Source: Eremophila alpestris peregrina
Lineage: Eukaryota > Chordata > Aves > Passeriformes > Alaudidae
Assembly (NCBI GenBank): GCA_009792885.1
Contig: WMCF01000007.1
Coordinates: 6,847,267-6,911,266 of the forward strand
DNA: 64,000 nucleotides
Direction of reading: 5' to 3'
The notes under the pieces were generated by a model. It did no database searches. It was not told the DNA's origin and worked only from the letters and a program-made list of their open reading frames with translations. Every line of letters begins with the position of its first letter. Within the stretch, counting starts at the first letter, position 1. Position numbers and translations under genes: made by a program. Positions 26,801 to 40,699 of this stretch are shown piece by piece.

Positions 26801-29369
26801 GCAAAAACAAAGCCTCTTTATGGAACATGATTTATTTGAAATCGTGCAAGAGAACTGTTTTTTTATCTGCAGTCCACGCTAGAAAATGAATGTACCAAAA
26901 AAAATTGCAAATCCACTACCCTTTAAAAATATCTTTTCAACAAGCCTGTATCCACCATTGTTAAAAAATACTTTTATTATTTTACAGTTATTTCTACCCA
27001 ACCGCTTCAGGAATTAAAATGCATTTTTAATCACACTGAAGATGGTCTCTAGGCCACTTGCCTGTCTGTAGAAAATTGAAGTTCGGAGCCTCTAAAGTTG
27101 TTTAGCTGCCAACTGCATAAAAGTAAATCAAATGAATTGGCACTATTAGCATTTAAAGTATGTCTAACTTAAAACAAAGAAAATATTTTCCTAGAGGAGT
27201 AATTTTGACCTCCTTTTGGTACTGTACTACTTTTAGTCAAGCTTTTTATCAGTTCAATTAAGGGAAACTGTAGAAAAATGACCAAGGATCACATTACTTA
27301 TAAAATGTATAATCCTTTCCCCAGGTTATAGTTGTACACATACCTTTGCAATTAACTTATTTGCCTGAGGGTCCCACCATCCAGGCAAACAAGAACAGAA
27401 TCAGAAATGCTGGAGAACATATGGTATTCACACAACCCTTTGCATTAAAATGTCTGAAGTGAAAGGCAAAATATTACTTTCAGTGGAAATAATTATGTCT
27501 TATTTCAGGACTTTTGGAGAAGCTGCTGGTTTTTTGTTGCCACCACTGATAAGCAAGTCCTTCTTTGAAAGCTAAAGACCAAAGAAAGACAGACAGATTC
27601 TTGTAAGTTCCGTGGAAAAACAATCAGAGGAAACAGAAGAAAAATGTTACAATCTTGTTCACAAAAGACAATAACCAATGGAGACTCATTCACATGTGCT
27701 GCCTCATGGCCCAAGATAAGAACCTTTCCCTTCAGAGAGAGAGCATCTTCTGCTTCCCAGTTTGCTACCACAGACTTTAAACAGTCAATGTGCTCTACTG
27801 CTATAAAAACGAAGAAAGCAAAGCCAGAGATTTTCAGAGACACTGACAAAGGAAGTGCATCATTGAGAATGGTCTGCAAATAAAAAGCATTCCCTGCCAA
27901 TAAATAATGGGGCAGCGATTTAGAAAACCCAGATTTCCCTTTCTAGTTGTGTAAGAGATTTCCAGAGAAACCATGAAGAACTATGAGACACTTCAGGCTT
28001 TCTTTAGTAAAGCGGGGATAATGCTCACCTACTTTGTGCTCCCTAGAGGAAAATGTGTACTAGCATGTTTGCTCTGCAGATGGCAGCCAGGCTAGATCTT
28101 TGTTTGGGAAGGTCATTGTACTCCAGTATAGAAAAATCAAGTGCAAAAGATGTGTGAAGTTCCAAATTAACACAGAATAAGTGAAATAACTCAGCAGCTC
28201 TAAGGCAGACCAGTTTCCCTTATTAATTTGATTTTCTGCATAACAGTGTAAGCTGTCTGATAACATGCAATCATTTTTCAAGTAGAATTGAGATACCACA
28301 GAATATATAGCAATTGTCATATATACAGCTATATATATATCTCTATATATAGCAATAATAATGTTCTGTGAGTTCCTGCTATCCACATGAAGACAGTAAC
28401 TCAGTTATTTCTGTAAATTCAGTAATCAGACCAAATGCATATGCAGAAGGCAAGGTCTGTTGGATTGGTGCTCTGAATTAATTTTCTGATACACTGATTA
28501 GCTAGCTAAGTGCATAGTCAATCACATGGTGATGAGTTTACTGTAAAATTGATGAAGAACAGACTTCAATATTTATTGCCTTTATCATGGATACTGGGGA
28601 AAAAAAATGGATTTTACATAGATTTATTTGGTAAAACTAGGCCCCCTGAATATTATATGCATATAAAATGAGTTAATTTTCCCACTCTCATGTAGAATTT
28701 AGTGGCAATTTGCCAGGACAACCAGCTAAAGAATTGCTTATTTCCAAAAGCAAAACAAAACTGCAGATTGTTAGGAGTACTTGTGTAGGTCTCACAGCTA
28801 AGCAATAGAAATAATGCTTATTATGGCCTATAGACCTTTTGTTTTAGCAAAATACGTGATGTTTCACTGAAAGTGTTTTCAGGTTACTGTGTGCCTCAGG
28901 ATTCTGCCTGAGAAGTAAAGTAACCAGAGAGTAAGGGTTCTACCAATCTGGACAACTTTTTATCTACATGGAGCTCATATTAGTCTGTGGCAGCTGGTTT
29001 TAAGTAGATGAAATAACAGTAAGTGTGAGATTGCTGGTTCACATTAGAAACCAGACAAGGCAAGCCCTGCTACCAGCAAACTTTTCAAAAACTTGAAGGG
29101 TTGGTTAACTTGGGGGTTTTTACCACGGTTTCTCCTGAATAACCTAAAAACAAAGACTAGCAGATCCTAATACATTAGATTTTGTTTGCTTAACACATGC
29201 TATTTTATGGGGCCACATTGGTGCAACATCAAAAAGTCCACAGGCCTGTGAAAGGAAGGTAGCCAGGTTTTTTCTTGCAGCCTACGCCCATTGGTAAAGA
29301 GTAAGACTGGCTGACAGGGGACCTTTAGAACAACTTTTTAAGAGACTGAATTAATCCCTCTTGATTTCC
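20831..29369. other. Unique AT-rich sequence, no gene seen
   Basis: Small internal duplications occur: CTGCATACCATTA at 21616-21628 and again at 21637-21649, and a 12-bp tandem unit (ctttatctaga+t/c) at 22331-22354. A minus-strand open frame of 131 codons (27505-27900) is preceded by an acceptor-like 'tttatttgcag' but has no credible donor or recognisable translation. A TA-rich microsatellite lies at 28318-28352. No gene could be supported. Confidence 0.5.
28318..28352. repeat. TA-rich microsatellite
   Basis: An imperfect (TA)n stretch reads atatatacagc, then tatatatatat, then ctctatatatagc. GCTATA and TATAGC at its ends allow it to fold on itself. It is a simple low-complexity repeat with no other signal. 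Confidence 0.8.
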
Positions 29370-29710
29370 TTTTGCTGTGTGAAATTATGCAGTGGTGAGC
29401 AGACTCCAAATTTTATAATGCCCAGGATGTTAGTTAGCCTTAATCCACGCTACATTGTATTCTGGGGTTAAAAAAAAGTGTCTCAGTATAAATTTAAGAA
29501 AACCCTGATCTGTTTTCCAGGAGCTGTGTAGTAAATTGGACCTGAATCACAAACTCTTCATTGTTTCCTCCTCTTTTGTTGTAAGATTATTTCCTAAATG
29601 TAAAAGCTGAGATTTTAATGCAATTATTTTTTCTTTATGGTAACCTTGATTCACTAGAGTAACAATGATGGAGATATTTCTTTTTATTGCACAGTTACTT
29701 TAACTACTTG
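29370..29710. promoter_or_regulatory. Candidate conserved non-coding element
   Basis: The segment combines homeodomain-like 'ttaatccacg' (bicoid/OTX-type TAATCC), an 'attatgca' octamer-like site, ATTGTTT SOX-like sites and 'gtaacaatgatgg'. It lies in otherwise featureless sequence and no open frame or repeat was seen. Conservation across birds is the deciding test; the call is inference only. Confidence 0.22.
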
Positions 29711-32700
29711 CTCATCATTTCTAGTCCTAGCTTTTCTAACTGAATCACAGCAGTACAAAGAAAGGGGTTAACTTTGCCTATAAAGCTCCAGAATTCTTTA
29801 ATTAAAACCCACTGTTCTGGGGTCTGCTAGATATACAGGGCATGTTTAACACTAAAAAATACAAGGGAGCAAAAAAGATCTCCCCACTACTTTATTAATA
29901 AATGACTGGGATAAACTGCATTCACAAATTTTTTTCTTTTTTTGGCTTTCTACTTTTGGAGACAGGAGAAAATGAGAAAAGAAAGTATTTCAACATCCCT
30001 CTGAATTTCTGCGTGGAAGCCTTCTGGGAGCTTTTTGAGACCTCAGAGACGTTCCCATTCTCTTTTTGCACAAAACTCAGGTGATTTGCATCTTCACCAG
30101 AGAACATCAGTAACCACATCATAGATGCAAGCGTGAAATTCCACACATTCACCCAAAATACAAAGAATGGGGTTCATCCCTGACAAGGTGAGGACTCAAA
30201 CTTGTTGTTCTCACATTCTCTGCAAATATCCTGCTCATTTGGTAATAGTTTTTTATTCCTGGATTATCATATGAGTGGCAAAACACTTTCATTTCTGCCA
30301 ACGTGTATTTAGAACAACAGTAATTGCTACCAGTAAATACTTTTGGAAAGAAAAATTGAAAATCTTAAATAAATACATCACAGAAAGGATTATAGATCTC
30401 TTCCTCTTTAAATTAAAAAAAAAAAAAAACACCACTGGACTTAATTTACTACAACACAGATTTCAAAGATTACAATGAAAAAAAATTGTAATGTGTTCTT
30501 TTTCAAAGTTGGAAGTAGAAGCCCTGAGATTACAACCTACCTTTTAATAGAAACATAATTGTATTATTAGATACCATCAGAAAGCAATTAAGCAAAATTC
30601 ATTGATAAAAACATGCTTATCTGTCCTTTACACTTGCAGGTAAAAAAAAACACCTTGTATCTAAATTCATATCTAGAGATTAGAAATAAGGGATCTCTGT
30701 CTTTTTTGTGTTAACTGTTTTAAATCTTATCTCTATCATTCTCTGTCTTCAGCTAAGGAAAAACTCATCGTTTTACTGAAGATTTTAGAGTATAACATTT
30801 GTGTTTTAATCACTAATACTATGCTGTCTGGAATTTTTTATTCATGGATACAAAATTAATAACCTCTGCAGAATTACAAAAACCCATATTTAAATTACAC
30901 AAAATTTATGTGCAAAATAGTCTTGCTGGTTTAAACTCTTGATTTAAATGAAATAAAATAATAGGCCAACTGTTGAGCACTGTGGTATGTTGTTAGTTTA
31001 AAACATGTTATATAGTGAAAAAAGTCTTGTTACATTGCTAAAAATCTGCATATGACTGTTCCAAATCTTGATTATTCAATAGGTGTAAGGACAGCAGCAT
31101 CTGACACAGGACTGCAGTATTCACTGCATATAATATGTATCACTTTTTTGCATTCTCAAAACTCTGAAAAATTTTTTCCACAGATTTAGGGATAAATAAG
31201 GCATAGAATGATCTGAGACAATGAAGCAACATGAGATCTGCAAATACCCCTTCTGGAGATACATTTCTTAACCAAAGGCTCACCACTGCCAGAAAATCAC
31301 AAACCACAACACAAAATAAAACATTGAGTGAACATAATTATACAGGCACTATAAGGTTGTTTTTTTAAACGGGAAAAAAATACTTTCTATTCCTTTATAT
31401 TTATATAAAGAAAATACTTTATCTATATTTCTGTGGATTAAACATAAACAGAAGTCTATCAAGTCTATCAACTTTTAGCTATTCTAAATCTCATTTCATT
31501 GCTCTTCCATTGCTCTCCCTCTCTAATTAAATAGCTCAACTATTTCAGTGAGGATTTTACAGAATGTAGCAATTGGATTTTGGACAGTTGGATTTTCCTA
31601 AGGACATTTAGCACTCTATGCCACAACTGTCAATGGAGAGCAAAAATTACTCACCATTTTTAGTTTATCCTATATATATGTTTCTGGTGTTTCCTAGAGA
31701 GGCATAATTACATCCAGGGCTATGCATCATCTCACCACCCAAGGCAGAGTTTGGGAAAGTCATCTTTTTATGACACTCCATATAATCCAGCCCTCAGTAT
31801 GTACGGATGGGACTGATGTTTATGAACAGTGGACAATCCTTAAAGAACATTTAACTTTTAAACATACTGAGCCCACAAATAAGAACACTTAGCAGCATCT
31901 CATATTATTTAATCAAGGGACTTCTAATAAAAAGATACTTCTCTGTTGCTTAGGAAATTGTAATATCTGTATCAGCTTTCTAAAGTTAAGATAATGATTC
32001 TTGTCTGCAACCACTGAAAGGATAATGGGATACTTAATAAAAATAAGCCCTCAATAAAAAATGGCATCACTAGCTTCTGGAGAATTGCTTAAATACATAA
32101 AACCTTGAAAACTGTTAGTAATGGGATAAATTTTGTTCATTACAACTAGCATAAAACTAAATCAGCTGAGCTGCATGTCCTTGTATGCACACACAGTATA
32201 AGAAGGAATTTTTAATGTCCACAGAGTATTTGTCTATAATATAGAAAACTACTGTGCATGTAGTGTTCTGATAAAACATTTCCTAGCTGGTTTTGATTAA
32301 TTTTATTTTAATTTAACTAAATTAAGATAATCCACAGAAGCCATAAATCTGGTATCAATGAATCAGAAGTTATTCTACCCCAGTCAGGGAGCTGGTACAA
32401 AACCAGAATAACGTACATGAGAATCAGGAACCCCAGATGCTTGTTATCATTGAGAGGTTTGTGATACACAGCCCAAACCAGTCCAAACTAATGCCAATTC
32501 CAAGCATTAGGCAGTGTTATAACTCTCTCATATTTATGTATCTATTCAGACCTGGGCATAATTTTCAGACTAGTACTCAAAAGAGGAACCATATTTTAGT
32601 GAAAGAAAGCAAACTTAAAAAACTGTAATGTTAGCCACCTCATAGTTGAGAAATTATAAAATCACAATACTTAAAAATGAATGCTCTTACAGATAGTTAC

Positions 32701-35460
32701 TTCGAAAAAATGAGTGGGAAAGTTGAGATCTTGAGGGTTTATGTTGAAAAGCAAAATTAAATCCCCTTCATCTGTTCCTGTACTGTGACAGAAAATACAC
32801 AAGTATGTGTTTGGGAAGGCAACCCTGCATTGTTAGAAATGTATTTTACCCAACCAGCAGACACTTTTAATGCAGTAAGAACATTCTTTATTACAGATGT
32901 TCTTTTCTAAATCAACATTTCAGAGCATTTAATCAATTGAGCTGCACATACAATGTCATCTCAACCAAAAGTCATTCTCTTTATTTCTGTGCCACAATTT
33001 TTCAGTGAATTTGTATTTTTATGAGTAAGGGAAAGCAGCCAACAATTGTCAGGGAAATTAGATAAAGATGTCTGAATAAGATATTTCCCAATTAAATCAA
33101 TGCAGGAAACTGCTGGTAGCTGGAATTCTTTGTGTAGAAGCAGGATGCAAACATCTTCCATCTGCATGAGTTCTGGAAAACTGGTACTATCCCTTTACTC
33201 GTACAAATGTGAACATTTAACCTGCTGTTCCTAAAACTGACTCTGAGATTCATGCAGAGCAGAGTTTGTCAAGTGACTGCTGATGACATTAAACACTCCT
33301 ACTCAAGTGAGCATTGCTGCTATGTGCAGATAAAAGAAACAGCAAGCCTGCAATAGCACCAACCAGCATCTCTCAGCAACTGCAAATGTCAGTCACAGCA
33401 GCACTGAAGCTCCTGATTTCTGCTAGTGTTCTTTACACATGGCTTCAGGAACTACAATGTCTTCCTCTTGCTTACTTGCTTCAGTGAATCACCAAAACAA
33501 ATAGACTGGAAGTTACAGAACAGTAAAGTGCAACCCTCTTGCTTTCATTTCAGTCAATGAGAACAGATAACCTACTGATAATCAGTAATACAAAGCCTCG
33601 ATTTCAGCTTCCTAATTTTAGTTTTTCACAGTAAAAGATGAAAAGAAAAACCTTAATGTAAATAAAACTTTCATGTTTAACAAAACTGATTAGCATTTTG
33701 TTATAATTGAGTGGCTATTCCTGCACCTAATAAGTAAAAGTTGCAACCTTTCCCCAGCTCAGACACCTGGCACTTCTACCCAAGGTCACATTCTCACAAA
33801 CTTGTAGGGGCTTGGAATATTTGAAATATCTCCACTACTGTCAGATTAGACTGAAGCTGAGAAATGGGATCATAATTTTTTCAGGAAGAAAGTTAAACAG
33901 TATTACGAATACTTCCATAATAAAGTTTCGAACTGCGTATTTCTTAACCTGTTTCTTCACACTACAACCACTAACTTCATCTCAATAAATGAAATATCCA
34001 CATAAACTCAGTTTCTTTGTTAATAGATTTCACTGCTCACGTGCCTTGAAGAGCACTCCCATCTGGCATCATCCTCAGATTTGTCCATTAAAGGGGAATA
34101 CATGCACCCACAATACATGCTGCCAGCACCTGTAGTAAAATACTCTACACTAATCAAAGAGAATCTGGAACTATTACAGAAATAATTTTCTAGTAATTCT
34201 GAGTAGAAGTTCATAATCTGAAAATCAAATAGCTATTTTTTTAATCTGCCTTTTTAATCAATTATTTTGATCTTGAGACTTTACTTCTGCAGTCTAGAAA
34301 CAGCTCAAATCAAGCCAAACGGTGAATGCAAGTGTTTGGTATCAGGAACATGCTTTTTCATGTGTATTTGCCTCTCTCCCCATGTATCATACCCTGCTTG
34401 TACAATAGAATGGTCTCAGAGAGTACTGGATCCCTTCCAGTTGAACTGAATGAGGAAACAGAAGTCTGGGAGAACACCTAGTGCACTCTGACCTATGGAA
34501 CAGGCCTGAACTAATTTAATCTAAAACTTGTAGCATAACAAGATCCTCAAGATCAATTATTCTGCTCTATAGGCCTGCTCCTATTGCATTGCTCCACTTG
34601 CTGTTGTAGGCTATTCCAGTCATGTGGAGTAATACTCTGGAAAGAACTTTGGGCACAGAGTGTGTATTTGTGTACAGGAAACCTTCTGTTCAGGCAGGAA
34701 AAAGTCTTTACAGGGATCCATTGTCATAGGCACCTCTGCCAGGAACAGAGATTACAAGGAACACACTGAGAGTCCTCTTCAGTCTCTGCAGAAGGTTGGG
34801 AGGGCTCTTTCATCAAATACAACAGATTTGGGATCAAGGGTTTAAAAGCTAAGAGATCACAAGAATACACTTGTGCATACAAAGTTCTTTGCAGCCTGAA
34901 TTCAACCATACAATCATGCTGATGATTTCTCTGACAGATTTAATGATTTGAATATAGACCACTTTTTATTAATGGGACTAGACATTAAATCCACAGATAA
35001 AAGGATTGATTACGATTAGACAGGGTGAATTATTAACATTTCATTTTCTGAAAGCAGTCTTCATAAGTGCTGTTTTAGTTCTCAGTACAGTATTTTTCAC
35101 AAATATGAGATATTGGAATTTTAATGCCTGATAAATTCTGTGAAATAGAGCAGTGCTCTGCAACATGCAAGCCTTAGCCAGTCCATCCATCTAGACTGAC
35201 TGGCCACTTTCATGCATTTCCCATCCATCCAGCTGATCCCATAGAAAAGGGAGAAGAATAACAACTAACAAAGAACTGAACACACTTCAGGTTTTACAAC
35301 ACTCTGCCAGATGCTCAGAACATCAACATGGTTTGATCAGTCTGCACTACACTGTGCATGACAACTGAAGGCAGCATCCCCCTTGGGCAGTACAGCACAG
35401 TATGAACCCACAATCACAGCAAAGACTGTTATGGGAGGTCCTCAAGCCCCAAACCATGTT
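29711..35460. other. Unique AT-rich sequence, no gene seen
   Basis: Almost 6 kb with no recognisable exon or transposon end. An A15 run at 30415-30429 is followed by CACC. A perfect 9-bp tandem (aagtctatc twice) lies at 31452-31469. Open frames are short and unrecognised. Confidence 0.55.
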
Positions 35461-35612
35461 CACAGAATAATTTAGGTTGGAAAAGACCCTTCAGATCACT
35501 GAGTCCAACCACAAACCTAAGACTGCTAAATTCACCACTAAACCATGGTCTTAAATACTTTCAGGGATGGTGACTCAACCACTTACCTGAGAAGCCTGTT
35601 CCACTTTAATCA
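35461..35612 (-). mobile_element. CR1 LINE 3' end, minus strand
   Basis: The plus strand starts cacagaataatttaggttgg, runs through 'aaaagacccttcagatcactgagtccaacc', then 'ctaaaccatggtcttaaa', 'ttcagggatggtgactc' and 'cctgagaagcctgttcca'. In reverse complement this is the ordered 3' region of a CR1 LINE: the end of the second open frame and the 3' untranslated region down to the ATTCTNTG tail. About 150 bases are present, 5'-truncated. Numerous substitutions show it is an old, inactive copy. Confidence 0.9.
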
Positions 35613-38600
35613 AATTAAAACTTGACATAAAATATATGGAAGCAGATGCTAGCAAATCTACCTGAGGTGCAAATAAATGTAGGGCTTGGCTTTAGATAGG
35701 CTTTAGATACCTTATTTTCTTGCAAATAATTGATCTTACATCTGTGTACTTACAGACAGGATGAATTTTCAATTCTACAATTAATACATGCAAAAATCAC
35801 CTTCCTTGGTCCATGAATACTGGCAGAATCCTTTACAACTCTGCAGCTTTGGTTCTAATGTTAAAACAAGATTGATGCCATCTGCCTCCTTGCAAAACAG
35901 CAGTATCAGCTAAATTTGCAAAAATGCTCACATATGGAAAATTCAACAAATTTTTAATGCAATTTCTTTTAAGGCAATCACCAATTTCTTCTGCAGTCCC
36001 CAGTTACACAGAATATGAAGCCTTTTCTTGATGTTACTGCAGATCTTCTCTCACATAAACTTTTATCATCTGTCTCTGGTGAAAAATGCACAATCAGGAA
36101 AAGATAATGCAAATACTAAACCACTGTCAGGTAAAATGCTTGAAAGTGTGTACGTTGGGATGATGAAAAAGCTCCTTTTGTATCAAAGCTTAAGTGGTAA
36201 TGTTCTAACTGAAACAAGAACACTATTTTTAACCTGTGCTTGAAAGATCAAATTAAATCTGCTGCAGTCAGCCTTGGTAGGGGTGTATCTATCAGAGAGG
36301 ACCTCTTTTTTTATGAGAAAGCTGCAAGTCTAAGGCTACTGGATACTCATTTGTCTGCTTTTCTGTAGACATTCAGGGGGCTAGAGCAATCATTTCTAGC
36401 TCAAAAGCACATCCCAAAATACTGGGAGATCAAGAGAAAAAATAACTCTTTATATACATCCCATTATTTTCTTGAATAGAGTCAGATTTCAACAACAGAA
36501 TTTCAAACACAAGCTAGTCATGAGTTCACTGCACTTTTAGGATAATGTATCAGTGCATTATCTTACATCTTTCATTTAGTCACACTTCTATCAGCAACAT
36601 CACTGCAGTATTTCTGGCACCATCGTTATTTCCACTACAAATTCTCTATTATACAGATGTCAAAAGTATTTGGAATCCTGTAAGTTTGAAACTTATTCTA
36701 CAAGCTGTCAACAAAAATGCAATAAACATTTTTAAATTGGCTTCACCAATTTTCCTTATAGGATCTAGAGAAGGGCATGAAATGAACATCTGGCAGTCAC
36801 TAAGACAATACATGTTCTCAGAGAACCCAAAGAAATCATAGCACTTAATGCACTACCTGCTAGTTGTTTACTACAATTTGCTTTTAAATAAACTAGCCAA
36901 ACACTGAAATATGGATTATTTTTTGCATTTGCATATCAATTGCCAAACATTTCTATTAAGAATCATTAAAATTCCATAAGGTAGTGAAAAGAGAAAGTTG
37001 AATTCTATCATCTTACGCATCTTAAATATATGTAAATTGCCTGGTGAATACATTACACAAAATGAGATGTGCACAGCAGCTTGGCATTCAAACCCCCCTG
37101 AATTAACTCCCAACTCCCTTAAAACTCTCACCTAACAACGTTGGGAAGTTCACATGAAAAGAAAGACAGAATGGCAAAAAAAGAATGAACCTTACAAGAA
37201 TGATCAGCAATAAGGATCTGTTTCAAAAAGGGCAAGCTAGCCCCAAGCAGGATACAGCAAACCCCACAGAGGTCAAGGCCATTAAACTCTCAGTGACTTT
37301 GGAAGTTCCCCTCTATTCTTGTTAATCCTGAAGTCATAAGATCAATATTTTCCTCATCACTTCCAAGCAACAAAGATTATTCATACTGTATATTTAAAGA
37401 AGCTGGGGAAAATGTAAGAAATGCCTGATCCACTGACCTGTGATTTCAATAGGAAGACTTCCACTTGAGGTTTAAAGTGACTTTCTTCTTTGAATGTGCA
37501 AGATTAATTTTTTCATATCTAGATAGATAATTGTTATTTTTTAAATTAGAGTTATCACATGTTTTCATATTAATTTTACTGTTTGCAACTATGAAAACCT
37601 GGACAGCATCATAATAAAAATACCCCTGCTTGACCTCCTTTTTTAATTCCTGTTGCTCAAATAGAGAAATACAGAAGTTCTTAGCATGCTCAGTACTTCA
37701 CGAAAAGGATTTTAAATCAACAAAGAAAAATTATTAAGGTAACTTATCTCTTGATAGAGCCAAGTTATTTTTACTTCATTGAAAAGAAATACTATAACAT
37801 AGACATTATTTCCGTAATGGAAACCCATTAGTCATCCTTAACTCTCATTCTGCTTTTTTCCTAGCAAAACCTTTTTAACACAGATGTTATTCCTCAGTGC
37901 TCTTAGGAGACAATAAAATAATTAAAATTCTCTTTCAAAATTCCAGTCTCATTCCATTCATACATGAAATTTATCTCTTTGGACCATTTCTAAATCCAGC
38001 ATCATTAACACTGCAAACTGATAATTAGAATGTCTAAAAGCATGTGGGGAGTTATTTTAGAACACTGAGGAAATAGGGATACATTTCAGAGAAAAAACTG
38101 CAGCATTTCACTGAAATACTGTTTGTCTTCATCAAAACAGGAAACTTCAGAGGGTACGATATATAAAGAGCAGAGTAAAAAATACTGGACTGAAAAATTA
38201 ATGAAAGTAGAACAGATTGCCTTATTTCTAATTAGGAACTGTAGTTTATTAGGACAGGAAGGTTTCACTGAAGATTCACTCCAGGGAATTCTGTTACATT
38301 GTTTTTCTTGAAATATTTCTGTGATCAAGGATGCAATACCCTGGAAATTAATAGAACAAGAAAAGAAGAAAGGAGAGGTTTCAGTGGCTCTTCACACAAA
38401 AGCCTGACTTTAAAAAAAAAAAACCAACAGGCCTGCTTGGGTTAATAAATCATTATTTGGTGAAAATGCAGTATTATAAATGCTATAAAGCGTAGGGAGT
38501 ATAGCCAGTCAGTTCAGCTTTAACTAATTTTCTTTGTAATCTGTGTGAAACAATGTTTGATATGGATATAGTTAACATGTTTGTCAAAGATTTTGCCCTC

Positions 38601-40699
38601 GGACTTCAGCTAAGGACAAAAAAGGGATTCTAACTACTCTAGGCATGTCCTATAGATAAAACAATTTTTTTAAAGAAAGCTACATCATCCAGGAATAGGG
38701 CTGGCTGAAGTAACCTAACTTTGGAGGCATACAGTGTAGATAACTACATCTCAGACGGTCATTCATGTCCCATGAGTTGAAGAGGCACAATCCCTCAGAC
38801 CTGCCCAAGACATCCTAGGACATGAATGAGACATGTGCCATGCCAAGGACTATAGTAGCTAGCTAAAATGGAAAAGTATTCATCAGCATACACAGATTAG
38901 TACCATCCTGGTGTCCAGAAAAAAAGAAATCAGATCACTCTGTATGCCACAAGGAGGCTTCCTGTAACATTTTTACAAACAGCCCTGTACAGTATATTCA
39001 TAGCTGCTTCTTATTTCATACCCAGAGGGTCTAAAAAAAACAAAAGACAACAAATGTTGCTATAAACTCCCATTGGTTTCTGAAACTCTAGGATGCAGCT
39101 CTTAATCATCACCTCTGGAGCATGATGGAGGAGAAAAACCTGCATTCAGAGATGTAACAGCTATCAGCTGGCATCTTCAGGACAGAAAGAAACCTGTTTG
39201 CACTTATCTAGTTCTTTCAAGGATATCAGTTTTACAAAGGACAAGTGAACTACAGACCAATGTTAAGACACAGGTACATAGAAAATCAGTAGCAGAGCAG
39301 GAAATCTAACCTGAGAAATATTCCCTTTCCTGTGACCATTGATTTTTATCAGTGTTGGAAGTTGCAGAATAGTTTCTGAAACTACACAAAAATACATTTT
39401 GGAAGGGATGACTGGTAAGCTCACAGAATCCAGATACATGAAACAAAAAAAATCTTCTTGTCTTCTTACTTCTGCCCCTAACTATGGGTTACATTATATT
39501 GTCCCCTCCATAATTTTGTTTCTCCATGTGCAAACTGCTTTCTCCCCCCACCATCTATAACACTGCTTAATTTACAGCTATAAAGTGCTTTGAGACCCTA
39601 GCATAAAAGTACAGGGAAACATAAAATACTCTTGTTTCTAAACTTATCATTACTCTGAAACACGATAGCTATTTTGAAGCCATACTGGGAATATATTATT
39701 TTAATTTGGATTGCCTTGCCATTGTGTTGTGTTTCCATTTTAGGGTCTTTATGGGATTTATCATATTCATTCTTTATAAGGTTTTGCTTTCAAGTTAGTA
39801 GTAACATGAGATAACAGATTTCTTACTACTATTGTGAAGGAAAATTATTAGATCTGGATGTTCATTGTATATCTCAGCAACAATGGAGTAAGGGAACAAA
39901 CAGGAACTCGAAAGGGTCTTCCATGTATTCCATGGAGAGATGCCTCTTATGGAAAAGTATGGTTTTTGGGTGCTCATCTGTACTAAATTGAAGCCATATT
40001 GTTGCAGCATCCATTCTAATTCCTAAGAAGGGCAAAAATAAGAGAGAGGCTAGTAAATTAAAAATTTAAACTTAGTAAACATTTCCTTTGGTTTTGAGGC
40101 CAAGAAGTTTCTGAAGTTTATTTCCCTTTCTTTCACATAAGAGAATTTAGAGCTCAGGCACACTGACTGGAATGGAAGAGTAATCAGTAAGAAAAAAAGA
40201 ATAAATTTTGTGTCTGCCTCTGTTAGTGGGGAAAATAATTGAAAGCATGACTGCTTATGTGGTTCCTCTACAACTTCAAAAGTGTACAAAATCACAGAAA
40301 AGGGAATGCCATCTGTTTGCTGTTAGGGTCATGTTTTTTATTTTCCTGCTTATACTCCCACAGAAAGCAATGAGAAGTTTTCAATCCTCCATAATGAAAA
40401 TGACATAACTTTTTCTCTCTCTCCTATATTTGCTTTAAAGTAACATTTTTTATGCCTTTTCCTCTCCTCCTGAGTATGTTTAAGTCTTGTTAACTAGCAC
40501 CTTTGAACATTATCTATAAAACAGAACAAAAGTAGCAAAAAATGGTCACCACCTTGTAAGAGAAGGATAAGGAGAAATAGTGGACCTCCCTCAGGTCTGA
40601 ATGTTTTCATCAAGAAGATTATTAAAAGCAAAGCCACTGCAATAACACAGAATGCACCTTGGCATAATGAAAGCAAGATGTAAAAAAGTGTTGGTGAGA
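35613..40699. other. Unique AT-rich sequence, no gene seen
   Basis: No exon, RNA gene or repeat end was recognised. A plus-strand open frame of 98 codons (36545-36841) has no recognisable content. The region 38690-38900 is slightly GC-richer and might be an old insertion, but no family features were seen. Confidence 0.5.

Noticed and set aside
27505..27900. 131-codon minus-strand frame preceded by acceptor-like tttatttgcag (junction at 27873)
   Set aside because: No credible donor inside the frame, no recognisable protein family, hydrophobic low-information translation. Could only be rescued as a terminal exon by transcript data.
38690..38900. GC-richer stretch considered as an old LTR fragment
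   Set aside because: No TG/CA boundaries, polyadenylation signal or repeat structure were found.
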